This document shows positions 10,985 to 23,414 of a stretch of DNA of 40,193 nucleotides, piece after piece (position 1 is the stretch's first letter; each line of letters begins with the position of its first letter). The notes beneath the pieces were generated by a model that was not told the DNA's origin, did not search any database, and saw nothing but the letters and a program-made list of their open reading frames with translations. The translations under genes and the position numbers were made by a program. The DNA comes from Mnemiopsis leidyi. Taxonomy: Eukaryota > Ctenophora > Tentaculata > Lobata > Bolinopsidae. The stretch spans positions 103,223 to 143,415 of the forward strand of contig JH154699.1 in assembly GCA_000226015.1 (NCBI GenBank). The letters are read 5' to 3'.

Positions 10985-12078
10985 ACAAACGAGACTTACT
11001 CACGATCATCTTCCCCGCAAAGCAGAGACACTAACTACCAACTACTGAGCTGTGCTGGGAGCACGCTTTACGGCACAGCGAGAGTGTCTGCAAGTAGCGA
11101 GTGACGAGAAGAGGAAGAAGAGAGGAGGAAAAGTAGGAGCCTGGGACGAACAGGTTCTTCTTATGCATACAATTTCAGAATCTCCCTTTGACGGCTATTT
11201 ACACGTGTCGAGCACCGCTAACATCACAGCGTTACAGTTGGGAAGTTCTCTGTCGGCACATGGAGAGGTTTTCAGAGGCGTGCAAGATAAAAAGCAGTTC
11301 AGTTAAAAAAGGGCAAGGTAGGTTTTTATCAGTGTTAAATAAAAACGTAAACATGGATTTAATGTAGGTAACATCTGTCGACTGAGATTAAAAGACCGAA
11401 ATTCGATATCAGATCTCCTTAAGATTTAATTGAGTAATTAAAAGATACAACCGAGATATAGCAGAGCGGACGAATACATTTAATGAGACGAAAAACAGTG
11501 CCTATATCAATTTGAACGGGACTTTAATAGCTATATCTGGCAACAAAGATTCGGGCAGAGTTTAGGGATCATGTAACAGAATCCGCACGGTTACGTCTTT
11601 GAAATCAGGTGTAGTTCTTATTAAGTAATGTCCTTCAATTTTTTGTCCTTTTCGGTTCATATAGACTATAGAGATGGAAAATAAACTTCAAGGAGAATAT
11701 GCAAGCATTTTTTAATGCTTACCTCATCATCTTCACTCTGACGCAAACTGAGGGGACAAAACGACTCGACCCCATATTGACGATGTGCGCGATTCAACAA
11801 ATGACAGTTCTGACGCATTGTAAACTGACATATATTTGTCATTCCGACATACTGTCCAGAGAAAAGTCGACGTTTTGTGATTCCGTTATGTTTTTAAAAG
11901 TTAGACCATAGTTTCCATCGCCAACGGGACTCAGGTCTGACCAGGCAACTCTGAACAATCCTCGACTTGATGCCAAGCAAGCGACGTAGTTTGGAATGTC
12001 GTGCTAACTAAGACAGCGGATACAAAGGGATAACACTCGTACAACAGCATTTTTAGTACGGTTATAAATTGGCGAGAA
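10985..12078. other. No supported gene between the two minisatellites
   Basis: A purine-rich patch at 11095-11135 reads on the minus strand as a long pyrimidine tract ending in TTGCAG, and a GTGAGT donor follows near 11003. The enclosed segment has stops in all three frames, so at best it is a non-coding leader exon. The 60-90 codon frames here start at GTG or are in the chance range. Confidence 0.5.
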
Positions 12079-12219
12079 ATGGCGGGGAAAACTTACCTAA
12101 AGTGGAAAGATATGGCGGAGACAACATACCTAAAGTGGCGAGATATGGCGGAGAGAATAAACCTAAAGTGGCGAGATATGGCGGAGACAACATACCTAAA
12201 GTGGCGAGATATGGCGGAC
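12079..12219. repeat. 33-bp minisatellite, four full copies plus partial ends
   Basis: Units start with ATGGCGG at 12079, 12112, 12145, 12178 and 12211 (partial). The unit is exactly 11 codons, so two plus frames and one minus frame stay open across it; one frame reads MAETTYLKWRD per unit. The frame closes soon after the array on both sides and no splice signal or conserved flank supports translation, so I call it non-coding satellite DNA. Confidence 0.93.
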
Positions 12220-13377
12220 AACCTACAAAAATACACTCGTCTGTGTACGTCAAGTTTTACCACTTAGCAAGAACAAAAGAGAGCCTGGGCCAATGAGATG
12301 GCAGGGTTTTGCGGGCTGTTTCCTGGCCACTCTGCAATTAGATGAAGACACACGATACACCGCACATATCAAGATAGACCTGTCAAGAAGTGTACAGATT
12401 CAACATAGTGCAGATGGGGACGAGCATTTCCAAGTGATTGGTATCTGGGTGATATGGAATATGGAAAAAGAGCAAACTTTAGAACATTGAGTGACTTGGT
12501 TTACTGGTTTCTCCCAGCTACGGACGCAAATTCACTTGTCGGTTAATAGATATTTAACGGCCTGAGGTTGATTTACAATCCTATCATCGGCTTTAAAAGT
12601 CAAATTTGTATAATACTTTTAACCCGAGAAAGAGACAGAATAAAAGGCTGTGAGATAAGCGCGTTAATGGCACATGATAAGGTGTTAAGACCGAAAATAG
12701 TGCCGGACCAGGTCAGGAGGTCACAGTATAACACCTCTGACAGAGGTCAGAAAAGTGAGGCAGACAGCACGCGGGATGATGTCACGTGATCAGTGCAGCA
12801 CGCGGTCTCCGCCGGTCGGAGCCGATATAACTGAGCGTACAGTCGGTAGATTCACCCTAACTGGGCTCTGCTGAACGTGTATCTGAAGACCGAACAATGA
12901 TGATAAAATCTAACTATCCACCTCCCACGCCAAGGGACAAGTTAGACAACAAATGCGAATATTTACAACGAAAGAGAATTAGGGACGAACAGTAACTGGT
13001 ACGATGGGCCAGTAAATGAGGGCCATGTGTTTCTCGGATCTCAACAACCAGTGTCCAGGTGACATGTCCAATGCTCGGGAACACCTCCCAGGATTGTTCG
13101 GCCAATGAAATGAGACATTCGCTCAGCTTCCTACTCTAAAGGGTAGAAATTACGGGACCTATTTGAACTTTACAATATTTAGCGAGCCATGGTAGCAGAG
13201 TGTTTGAAAGAAAAACAAATGCAGGAATGGCGGGATAAAGGGATCCCCGCTTCTACTTTGTAACTTTTCCAGAGGGTCTTTCTAACGAGAAGTAAGCGAT
13301 GAAAATTAAGGTAAAGTAAAGCTGAGGAATGCCAGAAGCAGATAGAACATTTCACTGTTCAGCAGGTTTGCAAGCAC

Positions 13378-13432
13378 TGTTCACGTGTAGGTAAGGAGAA
13401 CAGCTGCACGAGATAGGTTCGAGAGCCGGTGG
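13378..13432 (+). repeat. Possible second, degenerate tRNA-like element
   Basis: GTAGGTAAGGAG followed 23 bases later by GGTTCGAGAG echoes the A-box region and B-box of the element in P450 intron 3 (AAGGAG, then GGTTCGAG after 27 bases). The match is limited to these short blocks and the B-box is imperfect. It may be a decayed copy of the same SINE family or a chance match. Confidence 0.2.
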
Positions 13433-13913
13433 CACTGGCCGAGCGGCAGCGGCCGCCACTTTCCTTTTCTCGGTGTCGAGTCTGCCTGTATCCCTGTATC
13501 CACACCTCCAATCAGGACCTTCTAGAACCAGAAATCGGCGTCTCGAAACCATCATCGACATGAGTGTAGCTCGTGCCACGTGAAAATCATTTTCTCGTTA
13601 ATTATAAACTTGTATCAGGATAGCGGCAAGCTCAAAGAGAGCTGCAAATATCGGCACGTTGGTTCTCAGCTCAGTTCTCGGCCCGGAGTAATGTGAATTT
13701 TACTGAAGTGAGCAAACCGGCTCCGTGTACGGCCCGAAAAGTAAGCTCAGTTTTTAAATGTAGGGACTTTTAAGTTTGCTGCTGAGTTCTGCTATAACAA
13801 GCTAGTGGAGAGAGCTAGAAGGAGAGCTTCATACAGACAATAAACATATAAAATGTGATCTCTTCGACACGTGGTTCACACTTCTAAACTTGGACACCTA
13901 ACTAAAGAGCAGC

Positions 13914-13927
13914 TGTATATATACATG

Positions 13928-13967
<40 letters not shown>

Positions 13968-13983
13968 AATATATATATATACA
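13914..13983. repeat. AT dinucleotide repeat, self-complementary
   Basis: About 70 bases of nearly pure TA repeat. GTATATAAATAT occurs on both sides of a long (AT)n core. Such a tract can extrude as a cruciform. It is a simple repeat with no gene. Confidence 0.9.
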
Positions 13984-15149
13984 CCCGCCACTACCTTCCT
14001 CTTTCAGCACTCCTTCCAACCGAACTGAGTTAAAAATTGAAACCCCATAAATTAGAATTCGATATAAATTTAGTCGATCATGTTTGAAATATTTAGGGAA
14101 TAATCCTATTTTTGGAAGGTCACGAATTTAGAGCATATATTATTCATGACCATGGCATGCAGAAAGGAGATCTAATCTTATAATTTAGCAACATAGAATT
14201 ACAATGATCGCCATTTCATCACCAATCAGAGAGGGGGTGATACCCTGACCTTCCCTTATACTCTAATACAAAGTACGCTGAGATGTGTGGCATATCACAC
14301 GATATGCGTCATAATTGATGTTTGAAAACAGGAGATAACAAGTAATCCGATAAGAAAGCGCCCCTGAGAAAGTCAGGAAAAGAAGGACGAAACTTTCAGC
14401 TTCAAAGCAAAAGCAAATTGAGTTTTCCGGTTGATGAATCCAAAACGGTGTTAGTGAGGGGTTTGGCAAATGATTAAACGCTCGTTAAATAGCGGATGGG
14501 AAATTGAAACAATTTTCCCGGGTGGGGTAAGCTGGTAAGAGCTCTGTGTTAAAGCCGTCAATCTTAAATCATGTTCTAATTGCAGGCGGGTTTAGTTGAT
14601 TGCGTCACAGAAAAGTAACCAGTTATTAAAATGACGCAAGCAAATCACAGATGCGTGACCGACGGTTTAAGGAATTATTATGCTCGCAACATTTCTGTAA
14701 CTTAATCATAATGACCATTGGTTACCGAGGCAACGCCTGACGCTTATCGGTTTGTTCAGATAAACCCGGCAGCCTCTGGAAACAGAACAACAGACATGTG
14801 CAGCCATTAGTAAATAAAAATGCAATATCCAACTGAGGTGCATTGACCGTGGCATTTCGCCGTTGTCACTTCTCTTTCACGGTTATAATATGACAAAGGT
14901 ATGAGATAAAGAAATGGGAAAGATTGAAATGGTCATGGGTGCGGTAGAGCTATGTGAAGCGACAGGAGAAATTAGATAAGAGTGGGACAGGGGGCACGTG
15001 TATCGAGCTGCACGTGTTATATAGCACCTGACAATGCAGGATACGGTTTAGTCACGTGATGGATATGTGTACTGCAAGTTGCAACACAAGATACCAGTCA
15101 CGTCCCGATCTACTGCTACACACTGCAGACACTCGTACCCTTTCTAGCA
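13984..15149. other. Gene-free stretch with an X-box-like site
   Basis: I see no gene. GTTACCGAGGCAAC at 14721-14734 fits the general RFX site GTNRCC(N)0-3RGYAAC. CACGTG occurs three times near 14995, 15011 and 15052. Short open frames are in the chance range. Confidence 0.5.
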
Positions 15150-15282
15150 CACCCACAAGCACACACGCACAAGCATACGCACACACACACCCAAACACGC
15201 ACAAGCACACGCGCACACGTACAAGCACACGCGCACACGCACACGCGCACAAGTACAAGTACACACGCACACACACACACAC

Positions 15283-15317
<35 letters not shown>

Positions 15318-15346
15318 CACACACACACACACACAACACACACACA
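15150..15346. repeat. Imperfect CA microsatellite, left side of the gap
   Basis: ACAC-rich tract with CACGC and CAAGC interruptions on the left that becomes pure CA toward the gap. The long open frames of 430-470 codons reported across this area are artefacts of the dinucleotide repeat and the Ns. Confidence 0.95.
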
Positions 15347-16296
15347 NNNNNNNNNNNNNNNNNNNNNNNNNNNNNNNNNNNNNNNNNNNNNNNNNNNNNN
15401 NNNNNNNNNNNNNNNNNNNNNNNNNNNNNNNNNNNNNNNNNNNNNNNNNNNNNNNNNNNNNNNNNNNNNNNNNNNNNNNNNNNNNNNNNNNNNNNNNNNN
15501 NNNNNNNNNNNNNNNNNNNNNNNNNNNNNNNNNNNNNNNNNNNNNNNNNNNNNNNNNNNNNNNNNNNNNNNNNNNNNNNNNNNNNNNNNNNNNNNNNNNN
15601 NNNNNNNNNNNNNNNNNNNNNNNNNNNNNNNNNNNNNNNNNNNNNNNNNNNNNNNNNNNNNNNNNNNNNNNNNNNNNNNNNNNNNNNNNNNNNNNNNNNN
15701 NNNNNNNNNNNNNNNNNNNNNNNNNNNNNNNNNNNNNNNNNNNNNNNNNNNNNNNNNNNNNNNNNNNNNNNNNNNNNNNNNNNNNNNNNNNNNNNNNNNN
15801 NNNNNNNNNNNNNNNNNNNNNNNNNNNNNNNNNNNNNNNNNNNNNNNNNNNNNNNNNNNNNNNNNNNNNNNNNNNNNNNNNNNNNNNNNNNNNNNNNNNN
15901 NNNNNNNNNNNNNNNNNNNNNNNNNNNNNNNNNNNNNNNNNNNNNNNNNNNNNNNNNNNNNNNNNNNNNNNNNNNNNNNNNNNNNNNNNNNNNNNNNNNN
16001 NNNNNNNNNNNNNNNNNNNNNNNNNNNNNNNNNNNNNNNNNNNNNNNNNNNNNNNNNNNNNNNNNNNNNNNNNNNNNNNNNNNNNNNNNNNNNNNNNNNN
16101 NNNNNNNNNNNNNNNNNNNNNNNNNNNNNNNNNNNNNNNNNNNNNNNNNNNNNNNNNNNNNNNNNNNNNNNNNNNNNNNNNNNNNNNNNNNNNNNNNNNN
16201 NNNNNNNNNNNNNNNNNNNNNNNNNNNNNNNNNNNNNNNNNNNNNNNNNNNNNNNNNNNNNNNNNNNNNNNNNNNNNNNNNNNNNNNNNNNNNNNN
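15347..16296. other. Assembly gap, 950 Ns
   Basis: Unsequenced bases flanked on both sides by CA repeat, so the assembly broke inside a long microsatellite. The true size and content are unknown. Confidence 0.99.
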
Positions 16297-16406
<110 letters not shown>

Positions 16407-16907
16407 TACACACGGTACACCTACATGCCACACGCGTGAGTCTGTCCTGCAATATATGATCTTCATATTTGTTTGTCTGCCTGTCTGTCAGTCGATATAT
16501 CTAATGATCAGTGCGACTGTTCTGTGGAAACAGCTCGTGTCATCCTGCCCGCTCTACTATGTGTTATACACGGGGAGTTACCTTTCAAATGTTTCAAATG
16601 GTAGCCTAATCAGATCGCAAGATATCGGGTAACGACCTTAAATCGTATCAAGACATACCACAAATTTGTTTAGCTTATTACGTTAGGTGGAATGCGGTAA
16701 ACGATTAATTAAAACCAATTTGAAACAAATTGTAGCGATAACAACAGAGCGGATGTGTACAAAGGAAATATCGGAAAAAGAACGGCCTGGCATAAGCAGA
16801 TACACCTACACGACGCGTGTGGAAAGCAGAAACTGCGTAGAAGAAGACACGGGATTCCACGCACAGCCTGCCCGGACTCCAAGATCCACTCAGCCCCACA
16901 ACCGGAA

Positions 16908-17282
16908 ATGAAGGGCCAACTCGTGTTGGGCCCGGAGACAGCTGACACCCCGCCAACTTGTGCAGAGACCAGGCAGAGAGAAAATGACATCATCACCACT
17001 AGTCTGCATCATAAGACGGGGTATACTGTATACATTGTACAGGTGGCCGGGGTACTACTACCGGACCTTGCTGCAAATCTCACCTGGCCCTTTTCCAGCT
17101 CATTGGCAGCTAGTTGTCATTCCTATAACATTCTACTGGGATACCTCCTAACAATTCTGATCATGAACTTTCTGGTACTACAAATTAAACCCCTGCCAGG
17201 AACTGAGCTGCAGGATGACATAGGAGTTATAATTCAGAGTCAAATACTACAATTTGGGCTCGTGACAAGGATAAAAAACTGA
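16908..17282 (+). CDS. Doubtful 124-codon ATG frame, no recognised product
   Basis: The longest ATG-started single-exon frame in the window, in a locally GC-richer patch. The frame is open upstream to 16755 without an ATG. The product would have a hydrophobic stretch near residues 80-95 (NILLGYLLTILIMNFLVL) but no signal peptide, domain or motif that I recognise. The opposite strand is also open for more than 80 codons over the same patch (16709-16999), which suggests that low stop density, not selection, explains it. The ATG has a purine at -3. It may be a chance frame or part of an unannotated transcript. Confidence 0.15.
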   Translation: MKGQLVLGPETADTPPTCAETRQRENDIITTSLHHKTGYTVYIVQVAGVLLPDLAANLTWPFSSSLAASCHSYNILLGYLLTILIMNFLVLQIKPLPGTELQDDIGVIIQSQILQFGLVTRIKN

Positions 17283-20200
17283 TGGAATTATGACTCCTTG
17301 ACCCTGTTACGGACGCTGTAAACATTAACTGTTTTAGAGAGAGAGACCCAATGTTTTGCCCACCCGAGGTCAATCTTAAATGTTAGTTGTTGACGAGTGA
17401 GGACCCACAAAAATAGGAAAGGAATAAAATTAGGAAAATACTAAGTACGTCACGGTGTTTGGGTCAAAAGTTAAAGATAAAATTTGTAGCAGTGGAGACA
17501 GTAACAACCAGTGAAAGTGCAACGAGAGAAAACACCACACTGTACACAGTAAAACTTCAGGAAAAGTTCAGACATGTACAAAAGACAAAGGAGGGAGAGA
17601 GCAATCATCAAAGTAAACAACAGGTCACGGGTGGTTGATTGCAAACAAATAACAAATGTTTCACGCTAGCCGTCGTATCTGGATAGTTACGTGCAAAATC
17701 ACACATGATAGACCCCAGATCAGCAGGTATCAAAGCAAACCTCGTTGCTTTGAAGACAGTCGGCTAGGCTCATCGTTCTATTTAGAGCACGTGCAAGTAG
17801 CGTGAGACGAGTCAGGTAGATGCGTCGCCGAGTATCTGAATTTGGATTCTTATTCGCTTTGTTTTTATGGAAGAAGTTCGCCAATTTTATTAGTTTATTA
17901 TCGCGTTCAAAGGAATGGTGTCGGTGATGCGGTCGATAATTCCCCCCAATTATAGACGATGCTCTCATCGCCAAATATCTTAGCCATTACGGCCCGGAAG
18001 GGTCCTGAATTAATGAATTAAAAAAAGACAAATTTGGATTCACTGCCGACTTAAAGTATGCAAGGCATTTTGAAATGTTTTCCATTAGAGCCGTTTATAG
18101 CCAAGTGGAGAGAAGTAAGTGAGATATGTGCGAACTCGAAGATGACCAATTCCTCTTTTCCGGGGATGATTGGCACCGTAACCCTATTTTCCTGGGAAAA
18201 ATGTCTCCTGGTTGAACACCGGACTTTCTTCATGGTTCCTATTGTCCGCTTTGGTGGAGCATGACATATTTATTTGTAAAACAGGACTTTGTTGAGAACT
18301 CAATCAGAAATAACAAAACTGAGTTGGTTTTTAAGTTATTTATTTTTGCAACATGGTAGAGATTTTATCATCATTTTGGGAAAGCCGTTTGCTTAAACTA
18401 CTTGGTAAAAGGTAAGCTCTAGTTTTAACTGCTGGATCTGCATATTTTCGCTTTTTATTAGCGATTGAAGAAATCAAATGCGCATAATTCTATATCAAGA
18501 AAAATGACACTTGATGTTCGTAGAACTAAACTGCTATTACAACTGCAACCGTCAAAAACTGTTTCATCATATGTTGAACCGGATGTCATGTTGAACTGTG
18601 CACCTGACCCTATTACTATTTATTATCCAAGTATTTACTATTAAGTTGAATTTGATTATTTACAATAAATCTTATGTCCAACGTTTGGACATTCGGAGAA
18701 ATTTTGGGCAGGTAGAGGGTAAATGTGAGACAGCGCAATAAACTAAAAAGTCGTAACTAACTGCAAATGCACGTAGATAAAGTCTTTAACGCTATTACAA
18801 TTTACTTTACTTTTTTTCAAGTTTGCGCTTGCAGTCGGCTGCACCGCAATCCTCTCGAACCTTTGTTAATTTCAGTATGTTGATTAACTTCAAGATCAGT
18901 TGTGGTTTGCCGTGGATTAACGGGGCTGGATAATAATTAGTTATTATGTAAATATGCCTAGTTTTCATAGACCTGGTATTACGTATATCTATATTGGTAT
19001 TGTTGATTAAAATCTTTTACATTTATGATCAAGCCACGCATCTCAATGTTACTGCATCAGTGCATCAGTAAGGAATATGCTCTTGCGATGTGATATACAC
19101 GTGGTAAAGAAACGCGGAATATTATACGTAAATCCCTCATAGTAACAGAATACACTTCCATCTACCTACCTTTAAGATAACTATTATACTCACGCTCCAC
19201 AAACCACCAAATCCGACCACTATAAACTTTTGTTTGCTTTTTTGCCATCGGTAAAAAAACCGTGAGCTGCAGACGAAGTTAGGCTTAGGTAAGAATTAGC
19301 TGATTTAACCAGGCTGATAGCTCTCAAATCATAAAACTTCAACCATCTCAATGGAACTCTAACACGAGCTATTAGCTAGTATAATTGGGTTAAAAATCAA
19401 AAAGGAGGCGATAACTACCATTAAATGGAGTGCGGAAAACAAAAATCAAACGCCTGGTAATGAAATTGCTAGATAAAACCAAGATGCATGTGATAACTAC
19501 CATTAATAGCTGTGAAAGAGCAGCTAACTCTCCCAGCGGTGACTGGTCACGCAAAAGAAATCCAAGAGCAAGACTTCTGGTGAAAACTGGGGTCTATGGT
19601 CGGCTGTTGGCTTGTGCAGTTTGTGGGAAAATGCTCTCCTGGCTCCTCAGTCACGTCGTGAGAATTAGAACGTGCTAATCTGGTGAAACGGCCGACAGTA
19701 ATCGAGAAAATAATCGCACACATCAACAAACAAGATCAAAATTAGTTTACGGGAAAAATATGTCCATCCTTCCACTTTATCAGCACAGAAAAAATCTTTA
19801 TTTTAGTCAGAACAAGAACGCTGGTAGTGTTTTACTTTAAAGTACTTGTGGTTTAGCACGAAGTTTATAACAGAGGGTCATGCCTGCTGCTAAATGGATA
19901 ATTCCATGGTTTTAAGGAAATTTTCCGCATGCAGCATCCAGGCCCCAGGAAAGCACACCGACTGAGCTCACGTGTTTTTGGCAGGTGAGAGCCTTGATGA
20001 AGCTGACAGTTTTTATTAAAAACAAAAACTTCCGCATTTTCTAAATTCTCTTAAACACGTGTGGTGATCAGATGGATTTATGTCCCGAAAGGGCATTATT
20101 AACGATAGTTTAGAGTCATTCTGAATGATACCCTTCATCTATTGCTACAGTGAAGCAACGACAACAACGCAGATGATAGCCGACTAAGCTAATCAATTAA

Positions 20201-23200
20201 CAAGAAGCTAACCTCTCTCCGGCCGCCTAGCAGCTGGCTTCTGGAGCTCAAAACGTGAGCAGTGTTGAAATGCACGTGTCAGCCTGAAAAGCAGGTAGAA
20301 TTTAATTAAATTCTCCCGGAGTAAAGTGTGACAACGCGGGCGGGACTGGGGTGACATTGGTCACACTAGTCTCATAAGAAGCATCTCCCGTCCAGGATCT
20401 CCACTCTTCGTCCTCATTTCAGTCGGAGTATGGAGAGTGGAGAAGATGGCGGAGGAGCCTCCACCACTCTAACCACATACCACCGTAACCATTGTAACCA
20501 CCGTAACATGCAGGAGATGTGAGAGATACCACCACGATCAATGGCCGGTGGATCTCTGCGGGCTTCACGCGACATATATGATTATATAGTGGTGTTCGAA
20601 CTCGGGGTTTTACTTGAGAGCACCACCACCCCAAGTGCTAGTCATGCACGTCGTGTGTTGCGTGTACGTCCTTATCGTGATTGCATGATAGAAATAAGAT
20701 GTTAATTATCGGACATGATAGATCATCAATTGAGTATCGACTGTCACTATAATAGGATGCTACGTCGCAATTAAAATGGTCTGCATCTTAAGGTGAGGAT
20801 AAGATGCAATGATAGCACGATTTACCGGCAGACGAATTAGGTCATCCTGCTTCTAATTTGATGACGGAACTAAGCAGGGAAATTTTGGCAATAGCAAGCA
20901 TTTCAGGGCGACTGTAGTGGTGATTATTGCTTGGACGTCATGCAAGAAGGAGGTTGGAGTAGATGTGTTTAGTAAAGGACCGGGTCTTAGAGATAAGATT
21001 GATTTAATTTGTCAGTGTCATAGTTGTGGTTAGTTATCTCACCAACAAGCCTCGCACGGTTTGTAGCTAGACTTTATATTAGCAAGCAGACTTTGTTTCA
21101 TGAAAAAAATTATCAACATTGCACGGAATTAAGACAGTTTCATCATACTTTCTACTGATCATTATCAATTAAGTTAGCTTTCAACTTTCTTTTTTGCCTA
21201 AAAAATACAAAGTGATTCATTGAGTGTCTTACAAAATTTCACCCAAATTGTTTATAACTTTCGATTGAATCAATTTATCACCAATAAATCTTAACCATTT
21301 CTTTGAGACCGTTTAAATTTGTACTACTGTATTCAGCGGATCAGAAATAAAAATATCTAGAATTAACTTTAAACTTTTTAAAATCTTATCTCTAGTAACC
21401 TGCATTAATAAACTTTAATCACGTTTGTTCGAGCCAATGTTTCTTTCACATCTTAACTTTCCACGTGCTGTTGACAGCAGAAAATTTACGCCGAGGCACG
21501 TCAAGATACCATATATAGCTTAGCAGGTGGTTAATTCGGCGGCACGTACTCAAAAGTGAGTACACATTTTAGCTATATTTGGTCAGAATTCATAATTTCG
21601 ACGTTTGGCATGTGAGGGTGTGAAGTCAACTTTGTATCAGGGTAAAACACGAACCGATATTTGGAGAAGCTGGATTGAGGTAAATCTATTTCAGTTTACG
21701 TAACTAGAGTGACTTTTTAACATGGTTATATATATATGCCTCATCAGTTCAATACTGGTCCGAATTTACAAGGATATTTTAAATGCCGCCCGCCTGTCAG
21801 CAGCCCAATGAACCATTTAGTGCGAAGTGAAGATACATATGCAATTCGAAATTCTTGTCAACACGTTTGGAAACTTAGAGACCGAATCGGCCGGTCTAAT
21901 TGAAGTCGATGGACCGTGACGGAGATAAGAACGACAAATTAGAGGTTGCTGCCCACCCTCTAGGAGATAGCTGGTAGCTCGGTCTTATTCCTCTTTGGAC
22001 CTTCCCGCTGGAACACCCCCCTACTTAGTCTATACCAGACTTCTACTAACTCCGATTAAGTTGCGAAATGAGAATCCGGCCAATTTCTGTTATCCGAAAT
22101 ATTTCTTGGGTCACGCGCTTCCCAAATATTTGTCCCATCGTATATCCCTGATATTTCAAGATAGATTAACGAGGGTCTAAGCAAAGTTATCTGAGACTAC
22201 CTGTCCACTGATCGTATGGGGGGAGGAGAGAGGTATTCGAAGTATGTGGATACTGTCCCAGCAAGATACGGTAGCAGTACGGGGGTTGGTAATGATTAGT
22301 CGAAACAGAAGCGTGAAAACAGGAGGAAGTTTGGTGATGACAGTTAGGCGGCAGAGTAAAGCTATGCAAAAACTGGAAAGTCACATTTTCCAATGTCCAG
22401 TTACAACATGTTACTCGCACCATCCACCAGTACCCACCACCTGGAAACAAGCCGCTATCCCAAAACGTGCTATACCTACATTAGATCAATAGAAATCTAA
22501 ATTAAGCTCTGTGAGGGAAAACGTGTAGAAAAATGATGAGATGATGTAGAAAAAGTTCAATGAATGCGGTCTATACAGGCAAGACATGTTAATAATAGAA
22601 AGGAGGTGAAGAAGACGAGACAGACAGCACAAGTCGTACAACTGCAGAGAGAGAGATGACCAATCCGGTACTTGGAGGACGGTTTTAAAGCCCGGTTTAT
22701 GAGCGGGATGTGTCTGTTGAGCGTGTTTTTGACAGCTCCGATTGAAGGGTCAGGTGTCCACCTCGTGCCCTCATCCCATCTCCCCTCTCATTGTTGTGTT
22801 TAGAACACGTTCTTGTTGTTTTTGGAGCACGTGCTGCCTCTCACACACCTCCTCCCTCCTTGCCTATACAATTATACATCGTTTCCTTATCAATCAGATG
22901 TGTTTTGTTTCGACATTTATTCGCCTTGCACTGAGGGTCAGAAAAGCCGGTTTCAACTCTGCAATTTGACTAGTCTTGTCTCTCCAAATTCTTCTTCAAA
23001 TTTCAGCAGTTAGCACACCTATCCTGCACATTCCAATGAAAGCGGACTCTTTTCCGGACCACGTGGTCTATCCTATCTTTTTAATGGATAGCTGTGTCAC
23101 CAATCAGATTACTAGGGAGTCTTAGGATAACGCAATACCAAATAGAACAATAGGCCAGTTTGATTACGAGATTTAACAAATTGACTAGAGTACAACAAAC

Positions 23201-23255
23201 GCAAAACTTCCTGAAAGCCAGATTGGAAAAAGTCAAAGTGGTCAGTTTGAATTTT
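17283..23255. other. Long gene-free stretch
   Basis: No exon chain or family motif was found. Points noted: a frame open on both strands at 18051-18264; a weak first-exon-like ATG segment on the minus strand near 19248-19196 with a GTGAGT donor; a run of GGTTAC phrases at 20460-20510 (minus strand); CACGTG near 17789, 19099, 19970, 20057, 20274, 21462, 22829 and 23061. None supports a gene by itself. Confidence 0.45.
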
Positions 23256-23306
23256 CCGGATCATACTGTGGCGTATCTGGACCATACCGTGGCGTATCCG
23301 GATCAC
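23256..23306. repeat. 21-bp short tandem repeat, 2.4 copies
   Basis: Copies start at 23256 and 23277, with a partial copy at 23298, built on CCGGATCATACTGTGGCGTAT. The array lies just downstream of the small minus-strand gene's stop codon (23415-23417), in its possible 3' UTR. Confidence 0.85.
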
Positions 23307-23414
23307 AGCCAACTGTGAAAGTCGAATAACAGAGATCACGTGAAGTGGCGTGGAGCAGAACTGGGATTCTGCACGCTCCAAAACCTACCTCACTCGGCCG
23401 TGTCAGATTGGATT

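Noticed and set aside
20540..20640. TATATAAT with a downstream GTTCGAAC motif suggesting a tRNA or promoter
   Set aside because: The arms do not fold as a tRNA, there is no A-box at the right distance, and the adjacent frame is driven by GGTTAC repeats.
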